A stretch of DNA of 5,637 nt, from positions 1 to 5,637 of the forward strand of contig JAFGTH010000239.1 in assembly GCA_016934225.1 (NCBI GenBank), read 5' to 3'. Shown piece by piece: positions 1 to 5,637 of the stretch. The notes beneath the pieces are model-generated. The model saw nothing but the letters and a program-made list of their open reading frames with translations, searched no databases and was not told the DNA's origin. Made by a program: the position numbers and the translations under genes. The DNA comes from Lentisphaerota bacterium. GTDB taxonomy: Bacteria; Verrucomicrobiota; Kiritimatiellia; UBA8416; JAFGTH01. Numbering within the stretch: position 1 is the first letter of the stretch; each line of letters begins with the position of its first letter.

Positions 1-1
1 A

Positions 2-493
2 AACGCACCCGCTTACCCTGAAATGACCGTTATTGGATTTCTTGATTTTATCGCGCAGATACGGGGATTTACCGGACGCGAAAAGCATAATCGGGTCGAA
101 GACACGCTTGAACGTTGTTTTCTCTCCGAGGTACGATATCAAACAATCAACACGCTTTCAAAAGGGTTTAACCAGCGGGTCTGCTTTGCGCAGAGCATTA
201 TTCATGATCCCGAATACCTCATCATGGACGAGCCTACCGACGGTCTCGATCCGAATCAGAAATTTGTGGTGCGCCAAATGATCTCAGACATGGCATCCGA
301 AAAAGCGATAATCATATCAACTCATATCCTGGAAGAGGTTGATGCCGTCTGTACTCGGGCAATAATTATCAGCAGCGGCACCATAGTGGCGAACGGCACA
401 CCTGCCGAACTGAAGGCAAGAAGCAAAACAGGACGACTCGATGATATATTCAGAACGTTGACCGGCGGCGAGGAGGTTAGAAAGCATGTCTAA
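2..493 (+). CDS. ABC transporter ATP-binding protein, GldA/DrrA type (5'-truncated, C-terminal half)
   Basis: This is the nucleotide-binding subunit of an ABC-2 type exporter, expected on the cytoplasmic face of the membrane and hydrolysing ATP to drive the permease encoded next. The frame is open to the left edge: codons 2-22 read NAPAYPE, which continues into EMTV as in the family motif following the Q-loop. The ATG at 23 is therefore internal, and about half of a roughly 300-residue protein, including Walker A, lies outside the window. Visible motifs are the ABC signature LSKGF followed by NQRV (155-181), Walker B LIMDE (218-232), the D-loop GLDP just after it, and the H-loop histidine in STHIL (323-325). 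The K in the signature replaces the usual second G of LSGGQ, as is common in GldA-like ATPases. After the H-loop comes the usual beta-strand and a short C-terminal tail. The end overlaps the permease gene by 8 bases, implying translational coupling. The family is certain; the substrate is unknown. Confidence 0.95.
   Translation, partial: NAPAYPEMTVIGFLDFIAQIRGFTGREKHNRVEDTLERCFLSEVRYQTINTLSKGFNQRVCFAQSIIHDPEYLIMDEPTDGLDPNQKFVVRQMISDMASEKAIIISTHILEEVDAVCTRAIIISSGTIVANGTPAELKARSKTGRLDDIFRTLTGGEEVRKHV
471..476 (+). promoter_or_regulatory. Ribosome binding site of the permease gene, inside the ATPase gene
   Basis: AGGAGG is a full-strength Shine-Dalgarno match, nine bases before the ATG at 486. 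It lies within the last codons of the ATPase gene, so ribosomes finishing the ATPase end where permease translation starts. This fits matched production of the two subunits. Confidence 0.8.
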
Positions 494-1229
494 TTCAGGC
501 AATTCCATCACTATATTCAAACGCGAACTCAAATCTTATTTTGAGTCGCCCATCGCGTACGTTTTTATGATTGTGTTTCTGATATTGACCGGTTTTCTGA
601 CTTTCTCTTTAAGTCAGTATTACGAGATGGGTTCGGCTGATCTGCAACCGTTTTTCTTTTGGCATCCATGGGTATATCTCTTGTTGGTGCCGGCAGCGAC
701 AATGGGTTTATGGGCAGAAGAAAGGAAAACAGGCACCATTGAACTGCTTCTCACAATGCCCGTTACGATGTCTCAGGCCATATTCGGCAAATTCCTGGCG
801 GCATGGACTTTCATCGTCATCAGCTTGCTGCTTACCTTTCCTATAGTGTTCACGACGACTTTTCTGGGAAATCCTGACATGGGTGTAATATTGTGCGGAT
901 ATCTCGGATCAATGCTGCTGGCCGGCGCGTATGTGGCAATAGGCATGCTCACATCCTCGATAACGCGTAACCAAGTCATCAGTTTCGTACTGTCGCTGAG
1001 CATATGTTTGATTCTTCTGCTCGCAGGATGGCCGCCAATTACAAATTTCTTTATCCGCTGGGCGCCGGCATGGGTAGTCAACGGGGTTGCGGCCTTCAGT
1101 CTGATGCCGCACTTCGAGTCAATTCAACGCGGCGTTCTGGACATAAGGGACATCGGTTACTACGCAAGCGTTGTTGTATTCATGATTGCAGCAACTCATG
1201 TCGTGATAACAAATAGAAAAGCCGCTTAG
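486..1229 (+). CDS. ABC-2 type permease, GldF-like
   Basis: This is the membrane-spanning subunit of the exporter, partner of the ATPase just upstream. The 247-residue protein has a short cytoplasmic N-terminus with an FKREL...YF segment typical of ABC-2 permeases (residues 11-19). About six hydrophobic segments follow, near residues 22-43, 57-76, 100-126, 133-156, 163-181 and 224-241. Between the second and third is the family-typical stretch WAEERKTGTIELLLTMPV (76-93), which places it with GldF/NosY-like permeases. Its length is normal for GldF (about 240 residues). The start is supported by AGGAGG at 471-476, nine bases before the ATG, and by the 8-base overlap with the ATPase gene. Twenty-six bases separate its stop from the GldG-like gene. 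Family resemblance to gliding-motility GldF does not show that the organism glides; the cargo cannot be inferred. Confidence 0.94.
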   Translation: MSNSGNSITIFKRELKSYFESPIAYVFMIVFLILTGFLTFSLSQYYEMGSADLQPFFFWHPWVYLLLVPAATMGLWAEERKTGTIELLLTMPVTMSQAIFGKFLAAWTFIVISLLLTFPIVFTTTFLGNPDMGVILCGYLGSMLLAGAYVAIGMLTSSITRNQVISFVLSLSICLILLLAGWPPITNFFIRWAPAWVVNGVAAFSLMPHFESIQRGVLDIRDIGYYASVVVFMIAATHVVITNRKAA

Positions 1230-1255
1230 GCAAAAACAATGGGGATAGTCATATT

Positions 1256-3157
1256 ATGACAGATACAAAACACGCATCATCTTGGAAGGCAAGCATTGGC
1301 GTCGCAGGACTGGTGGTTTTGCTTGCTGCGCTCATCGCGGGAAATGTCATTCTCAGCAACGTGCGACTGAGACTCGATATGACCGAAGACAACTTGTATT
1401 CATTGTCGGAAGGCACACGCAACGTGCTCAAAGGACTTGAACAGAACGTGACACTAAAGTTGTTCGTGAGCAGCAGTTCCGCCGAGATGCCGGTGCATCT
1501 TAAAAACTACGCCAAGCAAATTGAGGATCTGCTTCAAGAATATAGAATCAAGGCAGGCAAACGACTAACTATCGAAAAATATGATCCGCAACCCGACTCA
1601 GATGCCGAAGAATGGGCTCAGAACTACGGGCTGCAAGGGCAACAAATGGGATTGTTCAGCCCTCCGTTGTATCTGGGCCTGGTTGCCGTATCAGGCGCCA
1701 ATGAAGGCGTTTTGCCTAATTTGGATCCTAGAAACGAACAGCTCCTTGAATACGAGATCACAAGACTGATATATCGCACTGTCCACCCCGAGAAACCGGT
1801 GATTGGCGTAATGAGCAGTCTGCCGATAATGGGAACCGATCCGGGCGGTTACATGATGCCGCAACAACAAATGTCTCAACCGCCGTGGCTTGCTTTCAGA
1901 GACCTGAAAGAAGACTACACGGTGCGCGAAGTGCCGACATCCGCAACAGAAATAGATCCTGACATCGTGGCATTGGTAGTTGTGCATCCGAAAAACCTTT
2001 CAGACACAACAATGTTCGCGATTGATCAGTTTGTTCTAAGGGGCGGTCAATTGCTGGCTTTTGTGGATCCTCTTAATTTAACCGAATTGGAGTCGGCGCC
2101 ACAAACACAATTTCAAAGACCAAATATTTCGTCATCTCTCGACCCGCTCTTCAAGGCATGGGGCATAGGATACGAATCCGAAAAAGTCCTTGCGGATCCC
2201 TCCGCCGTATCCCGCTTGCGCGGACAAAACAACCAGATTGAGGATAGCCTGGTCTGGCTGAGCCTCAGAAAAAAACATGTCGCGGAAGATGTACTGACTT
2301 CTCAATTGGAATACCTGATGATGCCCATGACCGGCGGTTTTACCGATAACACTGCCGACGACCTGACTTACACGTCATTGATCACCGCCGCCGAAGGATC
2401 CGGACTGGTGAACAGCATGATGGCGCAGTTCGGCGGCAAAGCGGTGAGACGCGATTTGAAAGCATCCCCTTCGTCGCTCAGCATTGCAATTCGGCTGGCC
2501 GGAACATTCAAAACCGCGTTTCCAAACGGCAAACCTGAGCCCGAAAAGGATTCCGATTCGGAAAACAACAGTAATGTGGTTTCATCTGGCAGCACGCCTT
2601 TCCTGTCCGAAGGCAAGAGCGCCGCAATACTTGTGGCCGATGTTGATTTTCTTTTTGACCGATTCTGCGTTGAGGAAATGAATTTCTTCGGCACCAAGGC
2701 GTATCGCCCGCTGAATGACAACATCAATTTCTTTGCCAATGCAGTTGAAAGCGTTGCAGGCGGAGCAGATTTGAGTTCGATCAGATCCAGGGGCAAGTTC
2801 CATCGTCCTTTCCAACGAGTGCTTGATCTTGAGCAAAACGCCCGCGCGGAATGGCAGGCAAAAGAAGACGATCTCGAGGAGAAGCTGCGTCAGACACAAC
2901 AACAGCTTTCAATGCTTCAGACAAAGAAAGACGAAAGCCAAAAATTTATCCTCAGCAACGAACAGAAAGAAGCAATAGAGAAATTTCGCAAGGATGAACG
3001 CGCTTTGAAAGGCGATCTGAAGAAAGTTCGAAAGAATCTGCGCCGCGACATTGAACGTCTCGGCGTAAAGGTAAAAATCATCAACATCGTGTTAATGCCG
3101 ACGCTTGTCGGCTTGCTGGGAATCTCCTTCGGTATTTATCGTCGTAACCGTCAATAG
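1256..3157 (+). CDS. GldG-like ABC transporter auxiliary protein (ABC_transp_aux domain)
   Basis: This 633-residue protein is the large accessory subunit that accompanies GldF-type permeases. An N-terminal transmembrane helix (residues 14-34) is followed by the family hallmark RLDMTEDNLYSLSEGT (39-54), then a long extracytoplasmic alpha/beta region. That region includes PVIGVMSSLP (181-190), a Met/Gln/Pro-rich loop (191-210) ending in PPW, and GGQLLAFVDP (263-272). A late conserved block is ILVADVDFLFDRF (458-470), then NFF..AVE.VAGG and IRSRG (509-513). A hydrophilic, Ser/Asp/Asn-rich linker lies at about 424-447. The C-terminus is a highly charged helical region, probably coiled coil (about 525-600), and a second transmembrane helix (607-627) ending in YRRNRQ. 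Both ends are thus membrane-anchored, with the bulk outside the cytoplasm. The start has GGGGAT (1241-1246) nine bases upstream. The stop is followed in frame by CAA TAA TAA. Membership is clear; the biochemical role of the family is not established. Confidence 0.93.
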   Translation: MTDTKHASSWKASIGVAGLVVLLAALIAGNVILSNVRLRLDMTEDNLYSLSEGTRNVLKGLEQNVTLKLFVSSSSAEMPVHLKNYAKQIEDLLQEYRIKAGKRLTIEKYDPQPDSDAEEWAQNYGLQGQQMGLFSPPLYLGLVAVSGANEGVLPNLDPRNEQLLEYEITRLIYRTVHPEKPVIGVMSSLPIMGTDPGGYMMPQQQMSQPPWLAFRDLKEDYTVREVPTSATEIDPDIVALVVVHPKNLSDTTMFAIDQFVLRGGQLLAFVDPLNLTELESAPQTQFQRPNISSSLDPLFKAWGIGYESEKVLADPSAVSRLRGQNNQIEDSLVWLSLRKKHVAEDVLTSQLEYLMMPMTGGFTDNTADDLTYTSLITAAEGSGLVNSMMAQFGGKAVRRDLKASPSSLSIAIRLAGTFKTAFPNGKPEPEKDSDSENNSNVVSSGSTPFLSEGKSAAILVADVDFLFDRFCVEEMNFFGTKAYRPLNDNINFFANAVESVAGGADLSSIRSRGKFHRPFQRVLDLEQNARAEWQAKEDDLEEKLRQTQQQLSMLQTKKDESQKFILSNEQKEAIEKFRKDERALKGDLKKVRKNLRRDIERLGVKVKIINIVLMPTLVGLLGISFGIYRRNRQ

Positions 3158-3192
3158 CAATAATAAAGAAATCAATTATTAGGAATAACGCT

Positions 3193-4344
3193 ATGAATGG
3201 AAAAAATTTTGCAATACTCTGCGCCGCTGCCGGAATATTGATTCTAGCCGCTATTTTCATGTCCGACTCCGGTAAAATCCAGCCGTCCGAAGATATCGGC
3301 AATGAAATCTTTCCGGCCCTGCCCATCAACGACATTACGAAACTCGTGATTCGCTCGCAGGACGATACGATGGAAATTGTTAAGCAGGATAACGGATGGA
3401 TTGTTCCGGAAAAATACGGTTATCCGGCGGATTTCTCAAAAGTTCGAACCGCCTTAATTACCCTGTCAGGGCTAAAGGTGGGCCAGATTCTTACATTGGA
3501 TGATGTTCAGAAACGGCATCTGAAAATCGCGCCGCCACAAACCATGACCGACAATACGCTTCAGGAACAAACAGCCGGATCGTTACTGGAACTGTACAGA
3601 AGCGATGAGAAGATCGCTTCGCTGTTGGTCGGAGACACACACAAACGCCATGCGTCCGGCCAAGCCGCAATGTTCGGCAGTTATCCGGACGGACAATACG
3701 TATCGCCCGACAACGGCCAAACCGTCTATCTCGTCGGCGAAACGCTTGATTCGATTATAGCCGACCCAAACGATTGGCTCGACAGCGATTTGGTCAATGT
3801 TCCGTCCGCCGACATCGTTTCGGCAACAATCAAAGCCCCGGACACTAAACCGATTTCTCTCTCCAGAGCAAAAAACGGCAATTTGGAAGTAGACAATCTG
3901 CCACGCAAAAAAACTACCGACGAAGCTAAGGCTCGATCCGTGGCGGGAGCGCTCAGTTATCTGCGGTTTAAGGATATTGCAGACCCATCGCTGCCCGACA
4001 GTGTTACCGGCATGAATCATCCAACCATATTTTCAGTTACTACTAAAAAAGGCGAAATATACACTGTCTCTGTCGGCGGAAAACAGGAAGGATCAGATTC
4101 CCGATACGTGCGCATCCGCGCGGCATTTGACTCAACCGCTCAACCAACGAAACAGGAACCTGAGACGACTGCGAATGAAAACCAAGATGCGAGCGACCCC
4201 GAAAAGGACCTGAAACCAAAAATCGAGGCACTGGATAAAAAATTGCGCGCATGGACATATATCATAGAGTCACACTTGACCGGCCCTATGATGTATACCG
4301 AGAACGATCTGATCAAAAAAGAAGAAAAGAAGAAAGACAAGTAA
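3193..4344 (+). CDS. Membrane-anchored DUF4340 domain protein
   Basis: This 383-residue protein has one N-terminal hydrophobic helix (about residues 5-23) with no lipobox cysteine, so it is likely an uncleaved anchor with the remainder outside the cytoplasm. The DUF4340 character shows in ITKLVIRS (48-55), NGWIVPEK (67-74), the S.VRTALITLSGL helix (82-94), LLVGD (144-148), TVYLV (177-181) and DWLDSDLV (194-201). A second, similar half follows (about 206-310). After it come an acidic, Thr/Gln/Asn-rich linker (about 312-345), a short conserved-looking LRAWTYII (351-358) and a Lys/Glu tail. DUF4340 genes commonly sit next to GldF/GldG-like genes, and this one follows the GldG-like gene by 35 bases. 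AGGA (3181-3184) lies eight bases before the ATG. The stop is followed in frame by AAA TAA TAA. The molecular function of DUF4340 is unknown; a structural or regulatory role in the exporter complex is inference. Confidence 0.88.
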   Translation: MNGKNFAILCAAAGILILAAIFMSDSGKIQPSEDIGNEIFPALPINDITKLVIRSQDDTMEIVKQDNGWIVPEKYGYPADFSKVRTALITLSGLKVGQILTLDDVQKRHLKIAPPQTMTDNTLQEQTAGSLLELYRSDEKIASLLVGDTHKRHASGQAAMFGSYPDGQYVSPDNGQTVYLVGETLDSIIADPNDWLDSDLVNVPSADIVSATIKAPDTKPISLSRAKNGNLEVDNLPRKKTTDEAKARSVAGALSYLRFKDIADPSLPDSVTGMNHPTIFSVTTKKGEIYTVSVGGKQEGSDSRYVRIRAAFDSTAQPTKQEPETTANENQDASDPEKDLKPKIEALDKKLRAWTYIIESHLTGPMMYTENDLIKKEEKKKDK

Positions 4345-4371
4345 AAATAATAATTTCAGGCAAATGCATGT

Positions 4372-4400
4372 AACGGTCGTAAGAAACATCTTTATATAAA
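4372..4400 (+). promoter_or_regulatory. Weak candidate promoter in the gap before the MoxR-like gene
   Basis: The 109-base gap (4345-4453) between the DUF4340 and MoxR-like genes is AT-rich. It contains TTTATATAAA (4391-4400), which offers a -10-like TATATA or TATAAA. About 17 bases upstream there is only AACGGT, a poor -35. The gap is much longer than those between the first four genes, so a separate or additional promoter is plausible, but the sequence evidence is weak. I see no GC-rich stem followed by a T-run that would mark an intrinsic terminator in this gap. Confidence 0.25.
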
Positions 4401-4440
4401 TGACGGAAAATTAAATCTCTACCAAATCAACCAGGACGAT

Positions 4441-4447
4441 AGGGGGT
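4441..4447 (+). promoter_or_regulatory. Ribosome binding site deciding the GTG start of the MoxR-like gene
   Basis: AGGGGGT sits six bases upstream of the GTG at 4454. No in-frame ATG lies close upstream, and the ATG at 4458 is in another frame. The site therefore selects GTG and gives the expected short MoxR N-terminus. Confidence 0.7.
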
Positions 4448-4453
4448 GTTCAG

Positions 4454-5437
4454 GTGAATGATATCGGACAAACAACAGGGTTGGTCAAGACGCAATCGGA
4501 ATTGATCGCGTCTCTGCGCCAGGAAATCAATAAGGTGATAGTCGGTCAGGAAAAACTTATCAATCGAATGTTGATAGCGTTAATTTCGAACGGTCACATT
4601 CTATTGGAAGGAGTACCGGGTCTCGCCAAAACAACGGCAGTTCAGACTCTCGCAAAAACGTTGGGATTAACATTTCAACGCATCTCATTTACTCCGGACC
4701 TTTTGCCGGCTGACGTCATAGGCACAATGGTGTACAATCAGAAAGACGGCACTTTTTCCCCAAAAAAAGGCCCGGTTTTTACCAACCTTCTGCTGGCCGA
4801 CGAAATCAACCGCGCGCCGGCAAAAGTGCAGTCCGCCCTCCTGGAAGCCATGCAGGAACGGCAAGTGACAATCGGAACCAATACTTATCCCCTCCCAAAC
4901 CCATTCCTGGTCATGGCAACACAAAACCCGATTGAACAGGAAGGCACATATCCGCTGCCCGAAGCCCAGGTTGACAGGTTCATGCTCAAATACAAAATGT
5001 CGCATCCGTCAAAAGACGATGAAAGACGTATCATGAACCGTTTCGCCAAACAACCCAACATCTCCGTTAACCAGATCATGTCAGCCGAACAGGTTGACAC
5101 AATGCGTAATATTCTTGAACAAGTTTACTGTGATGAGAAAGTCGGTGAATACATTCTCGACATTGTTTTCGCGACACGCCGGCCATCTGACTACAAATTA
5201 GACATAGCGCACCAGATAGAATACGGCGCATCGCCACGTGCCACGCTATACTTGAATATAGCCTCTCGCGCCAATGCCATGCTGAACGGCAGAGCTTACG
5301 CGACACCACAGGATGTGAAAGAAGTCGCACACGACGTTCTCCGTCATCGAATCATTCTCACTTATGAAGCGGAGGCCGAAGAAGTCTCCAGCGAAGATAT
5401 CATTACTCGAATATTAAACGAGATACCGGTGCCATAG
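4454..5437 (+). CDS. MoxR-family AAA+ ATPase
   Basis: This is a soluble cytoplasmic AAA+ ATPase of the MoxR branch, thought to act as a chaperone-like remodeller of partner proteins or complexes. It is 327 residues, full length for the family, with every core motif intact. These are Walker A GVPGLAKT (53-60), Walker B LLLADEINR (112-120), sensor 1 ATQNP (155-159), the arginine-finger region PEAQVDRF (169-176) and sensor 2 GASPRA (258-263). The C-terminal lid helices include YATPQDVKEVAHDVLRHRI (282-300). The start codon is GTG: AGGGGGT (4441-4447) lies six bases before it, and the nearby ATG at 4458 is out of frame. It is followed after 88 bases by a DUF58 gene, the classic MoxR partner. The 109-base gap upstream leaves open whether it shares a transcript with the exporter genes. 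Its client is not known. Confidence 0.97.
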   Translation: MNDIGQTTGLVKTQSELIASLRQEINKVIVGQEKLINRMLIALISNGHILLEGVPGLAKTTAVQTLAKTLGLTFQRISFTPDLLPADVIGTMVYNQKDGTFSPKKGPVFTNLLLADEINRAPAKVQSALLEAMQERQVTIGTNTYPLPNPFLVMATQNPIEQEGTYPLPEAQVDRFMLKYKMSHPSKDDERRIMNRFAKQPNISVNQIMSAEQVDTMRNILEQVYCDEKVGEYILDIVFATRRPSDYKLDIAHQIEYGASPRATLYLNIASRANAMLNGRAYATPQDVKEVAHDVLRHRIILTYEAEAEEVSSEDIITRILNEIPVP

Positions 5438-5458
5438 TCTCTAAGAACGACGGTCAGC

Positions 5459-5505
5459 GCCGGATTTAATGATATAAGCCGTTGCCGACGGACGAATTCC
5501 GGCTT
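5459..5505 (+). other. Possible alternative hairpins in the MoxR-DUF58 gap
   Basis: GCCGGA (5459-5464) can pair with TCCGGC (5498-5503), and AAGCCG (5476-5481) can pair with CGGCTT (5500-5505). The two stems share bases 5500-5503, so only one can form at a time. A smaller CCGT/ACGG stem (5479-5482 with 5488-5491) could sit inside the first. No T-run follows, so this is not a typical terminator. It might modulate expression of the DUF58 gene or be chance; each stem is only six base pairs. Confidence 0.2.
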
Positions 5506-5514
5506 CTATGCATG

Positions 5515-5520
5515 AGAGGT
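5515..5520 (+). promoter_or_regulatory. Ribosome binding site favouring the ATG at 5526 of the DUF58 gene
   Basis: AGAGGT precedes the ATG at 5526 by five bases. It lies downstream of the alternative in-frame ATG at 5508, so it can only serve the later start. Confidence 0.6.
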
Positions 5521-5525
5521 GTGTC

Positions 5526-5637
5526 ATGCCTATTGATACCAAGGAATTGATGAAACAGGTTGGTCGCATCCGGGTCGTTACAAAGCGATTTGTTGACGAG
5601 TACCTGTCGGGAGAATACCACTCGGTGTTTAAAGGAC
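5526..5637 (+). CDS. DUF58 domain protein (N-terminal fragment, cut by the window edge)
   Basis: Only 37 codons are visible, and the frame is open to the right edge. The translation begins MPIDTKELMKQVGRI and continues to FVDEYLSGEYHSVFKG. The pattern of a short helix with paired basic residues followed by the GEYHSVFKG block matches the N-terminus of soluble DUF58 proteins, which are encoded beside MoxR ATPases and often resemble vWA-fold proteins further in. AGAGGT (5515-5520) stands five bases before the ATG at 5526 and supports that start. An in-frame ATG at 5508 would add six residues (MHERCV) but has no clear ribosome binding site. The adjacency to a complete MoxR gene strengthens the call. 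The rest of the protein, including any metal-binding site, lies outside the window. Confidence 0.88.
   Translation, partial: MPIDTKELMKQVGRIRVVTKRFVDEYLSGEYHSVFKG

Noticed and set aside
23..493. ATG at 23 as the start of a short 156-residue ATPase
   Set aside because: The frame is open to the left edge, and the codons before 23 (NAPAYPE) match the conserved family sequence. The ATG encodes the Met of PEMTV and the gene is cut by the window.
486..3157. Gliding motility or type IX secretion as the function of the GldF/GldG-like genes
   Set aside because: These families occur widely in non-gliding bacteria. No other gliding or type IX secretion gene is present, so only the ABC exporter family is supported.
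3158..3192. A terminator or promoter between the GldG-like and DUF4340 genes
   Set aside because: The 35 bases are AT-rich but contain no stem-loop with a T-run and no paired -35/-10 elements. They fit a simple within-operon spacer with a ribosome binding site.
3205..3261. A lipoprotein signal in the DUF4340 protein
   Set aside because: The hydrophobic N-terminus has a Cys only at residue 10, at the beginning of the helix. No L-A/S-G/A-C lipobox follows the helix, so a plain membrane anchor is more likely.
2368..4020. Long open frames on the minus strand, notably 2368-2796 and 3583-4020
   Set aside because: They lie wholly inside well-supported plus-strand genes, encode no recognisable motifs, and look like products of codon composition in the real genes.
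4364..5514. The 7-base repeat ATGCATG in both longer gaps (4364-4370 and 5508-5514) as a shared operator
   Set aside because: It is short, contains a simple palindrome, lies at different distances from the two starts, and in the second gap overlaps a possible start codon. Chance is a sufficient explanation.

Overview
The window is a single-strand (+), tightly packed block of six protein genes from a bacterium, probably a Gram-negative (diderm) one. Base composition is roughly balanced by eye. Gene content gives only a loose taxonomic hint: a Gld-type ABC exporter followed by a DUF4340 protein and then a MoxR/DUF58 pair is an arrangement I associate with PVC-group bacteria (Planctomycetes, Verrucomicrobia, Lentisphaerae), deltaproteobacterial lineages and relatives, rather than with Bacteroidetes gliders. 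I cannot name a species.

Layout: (1) positions 2-493 are the C-terminal half of an ABC transporter ATPase of the GldA/DrrA type, cut by the window's left edge. (2) 486-1229 is its six-helix ABC-2 permease (GldF-like), overlapping the ATPase by 8 bases. (3) 1256-3157 is a large GldG-like membrane-anchored auxiliary protein. (4) 3193-4344 is a membrane-anchored DUF4340 protein that appears to be built from two related modules. After a 109-base gap, (5) 4454-5437 is a complete MoxR-family AAA+ ATPase starting with GTG. After an 88-base gap, (6) 5526 to the right edge is the beginning of a DUF58 protein, the usual partner of MoxR.

Working model: genes 1-4 are one translationally coupled unit encoding an ABC-2 type membrane complex. 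In it the ATPase and permease form the engine, and the GldG-like and DUF4340 proteins project large domains outside the cytoplasmic membrane. Genes 5-6 begin a MoxR-DUF58 module (AAA+ chaperone-like ATPase plus partner), which in many genomes continues with membrane vWA (BatA-like) proteins. Whether the two modules are one operon is open; the 109-base gap holds a weak candidate promoter. The substrate of the exporter cannot be read from the sequence.

There are no RNA genes, mobile elements, CRISPR arrays or convincing minus-strand genes. No stretch longer than about 110 bases lacks a gene. The most interesting points are the conserved but poorly understood coupling of a Gld-type exporter with MoxR/DUF58, the apparent internal duplication in the DUF4340 protein, a six-codon mini-ORF overlapping the GldG-like start codon, and two mutually exclusive stems in front of the DUF58 gene.
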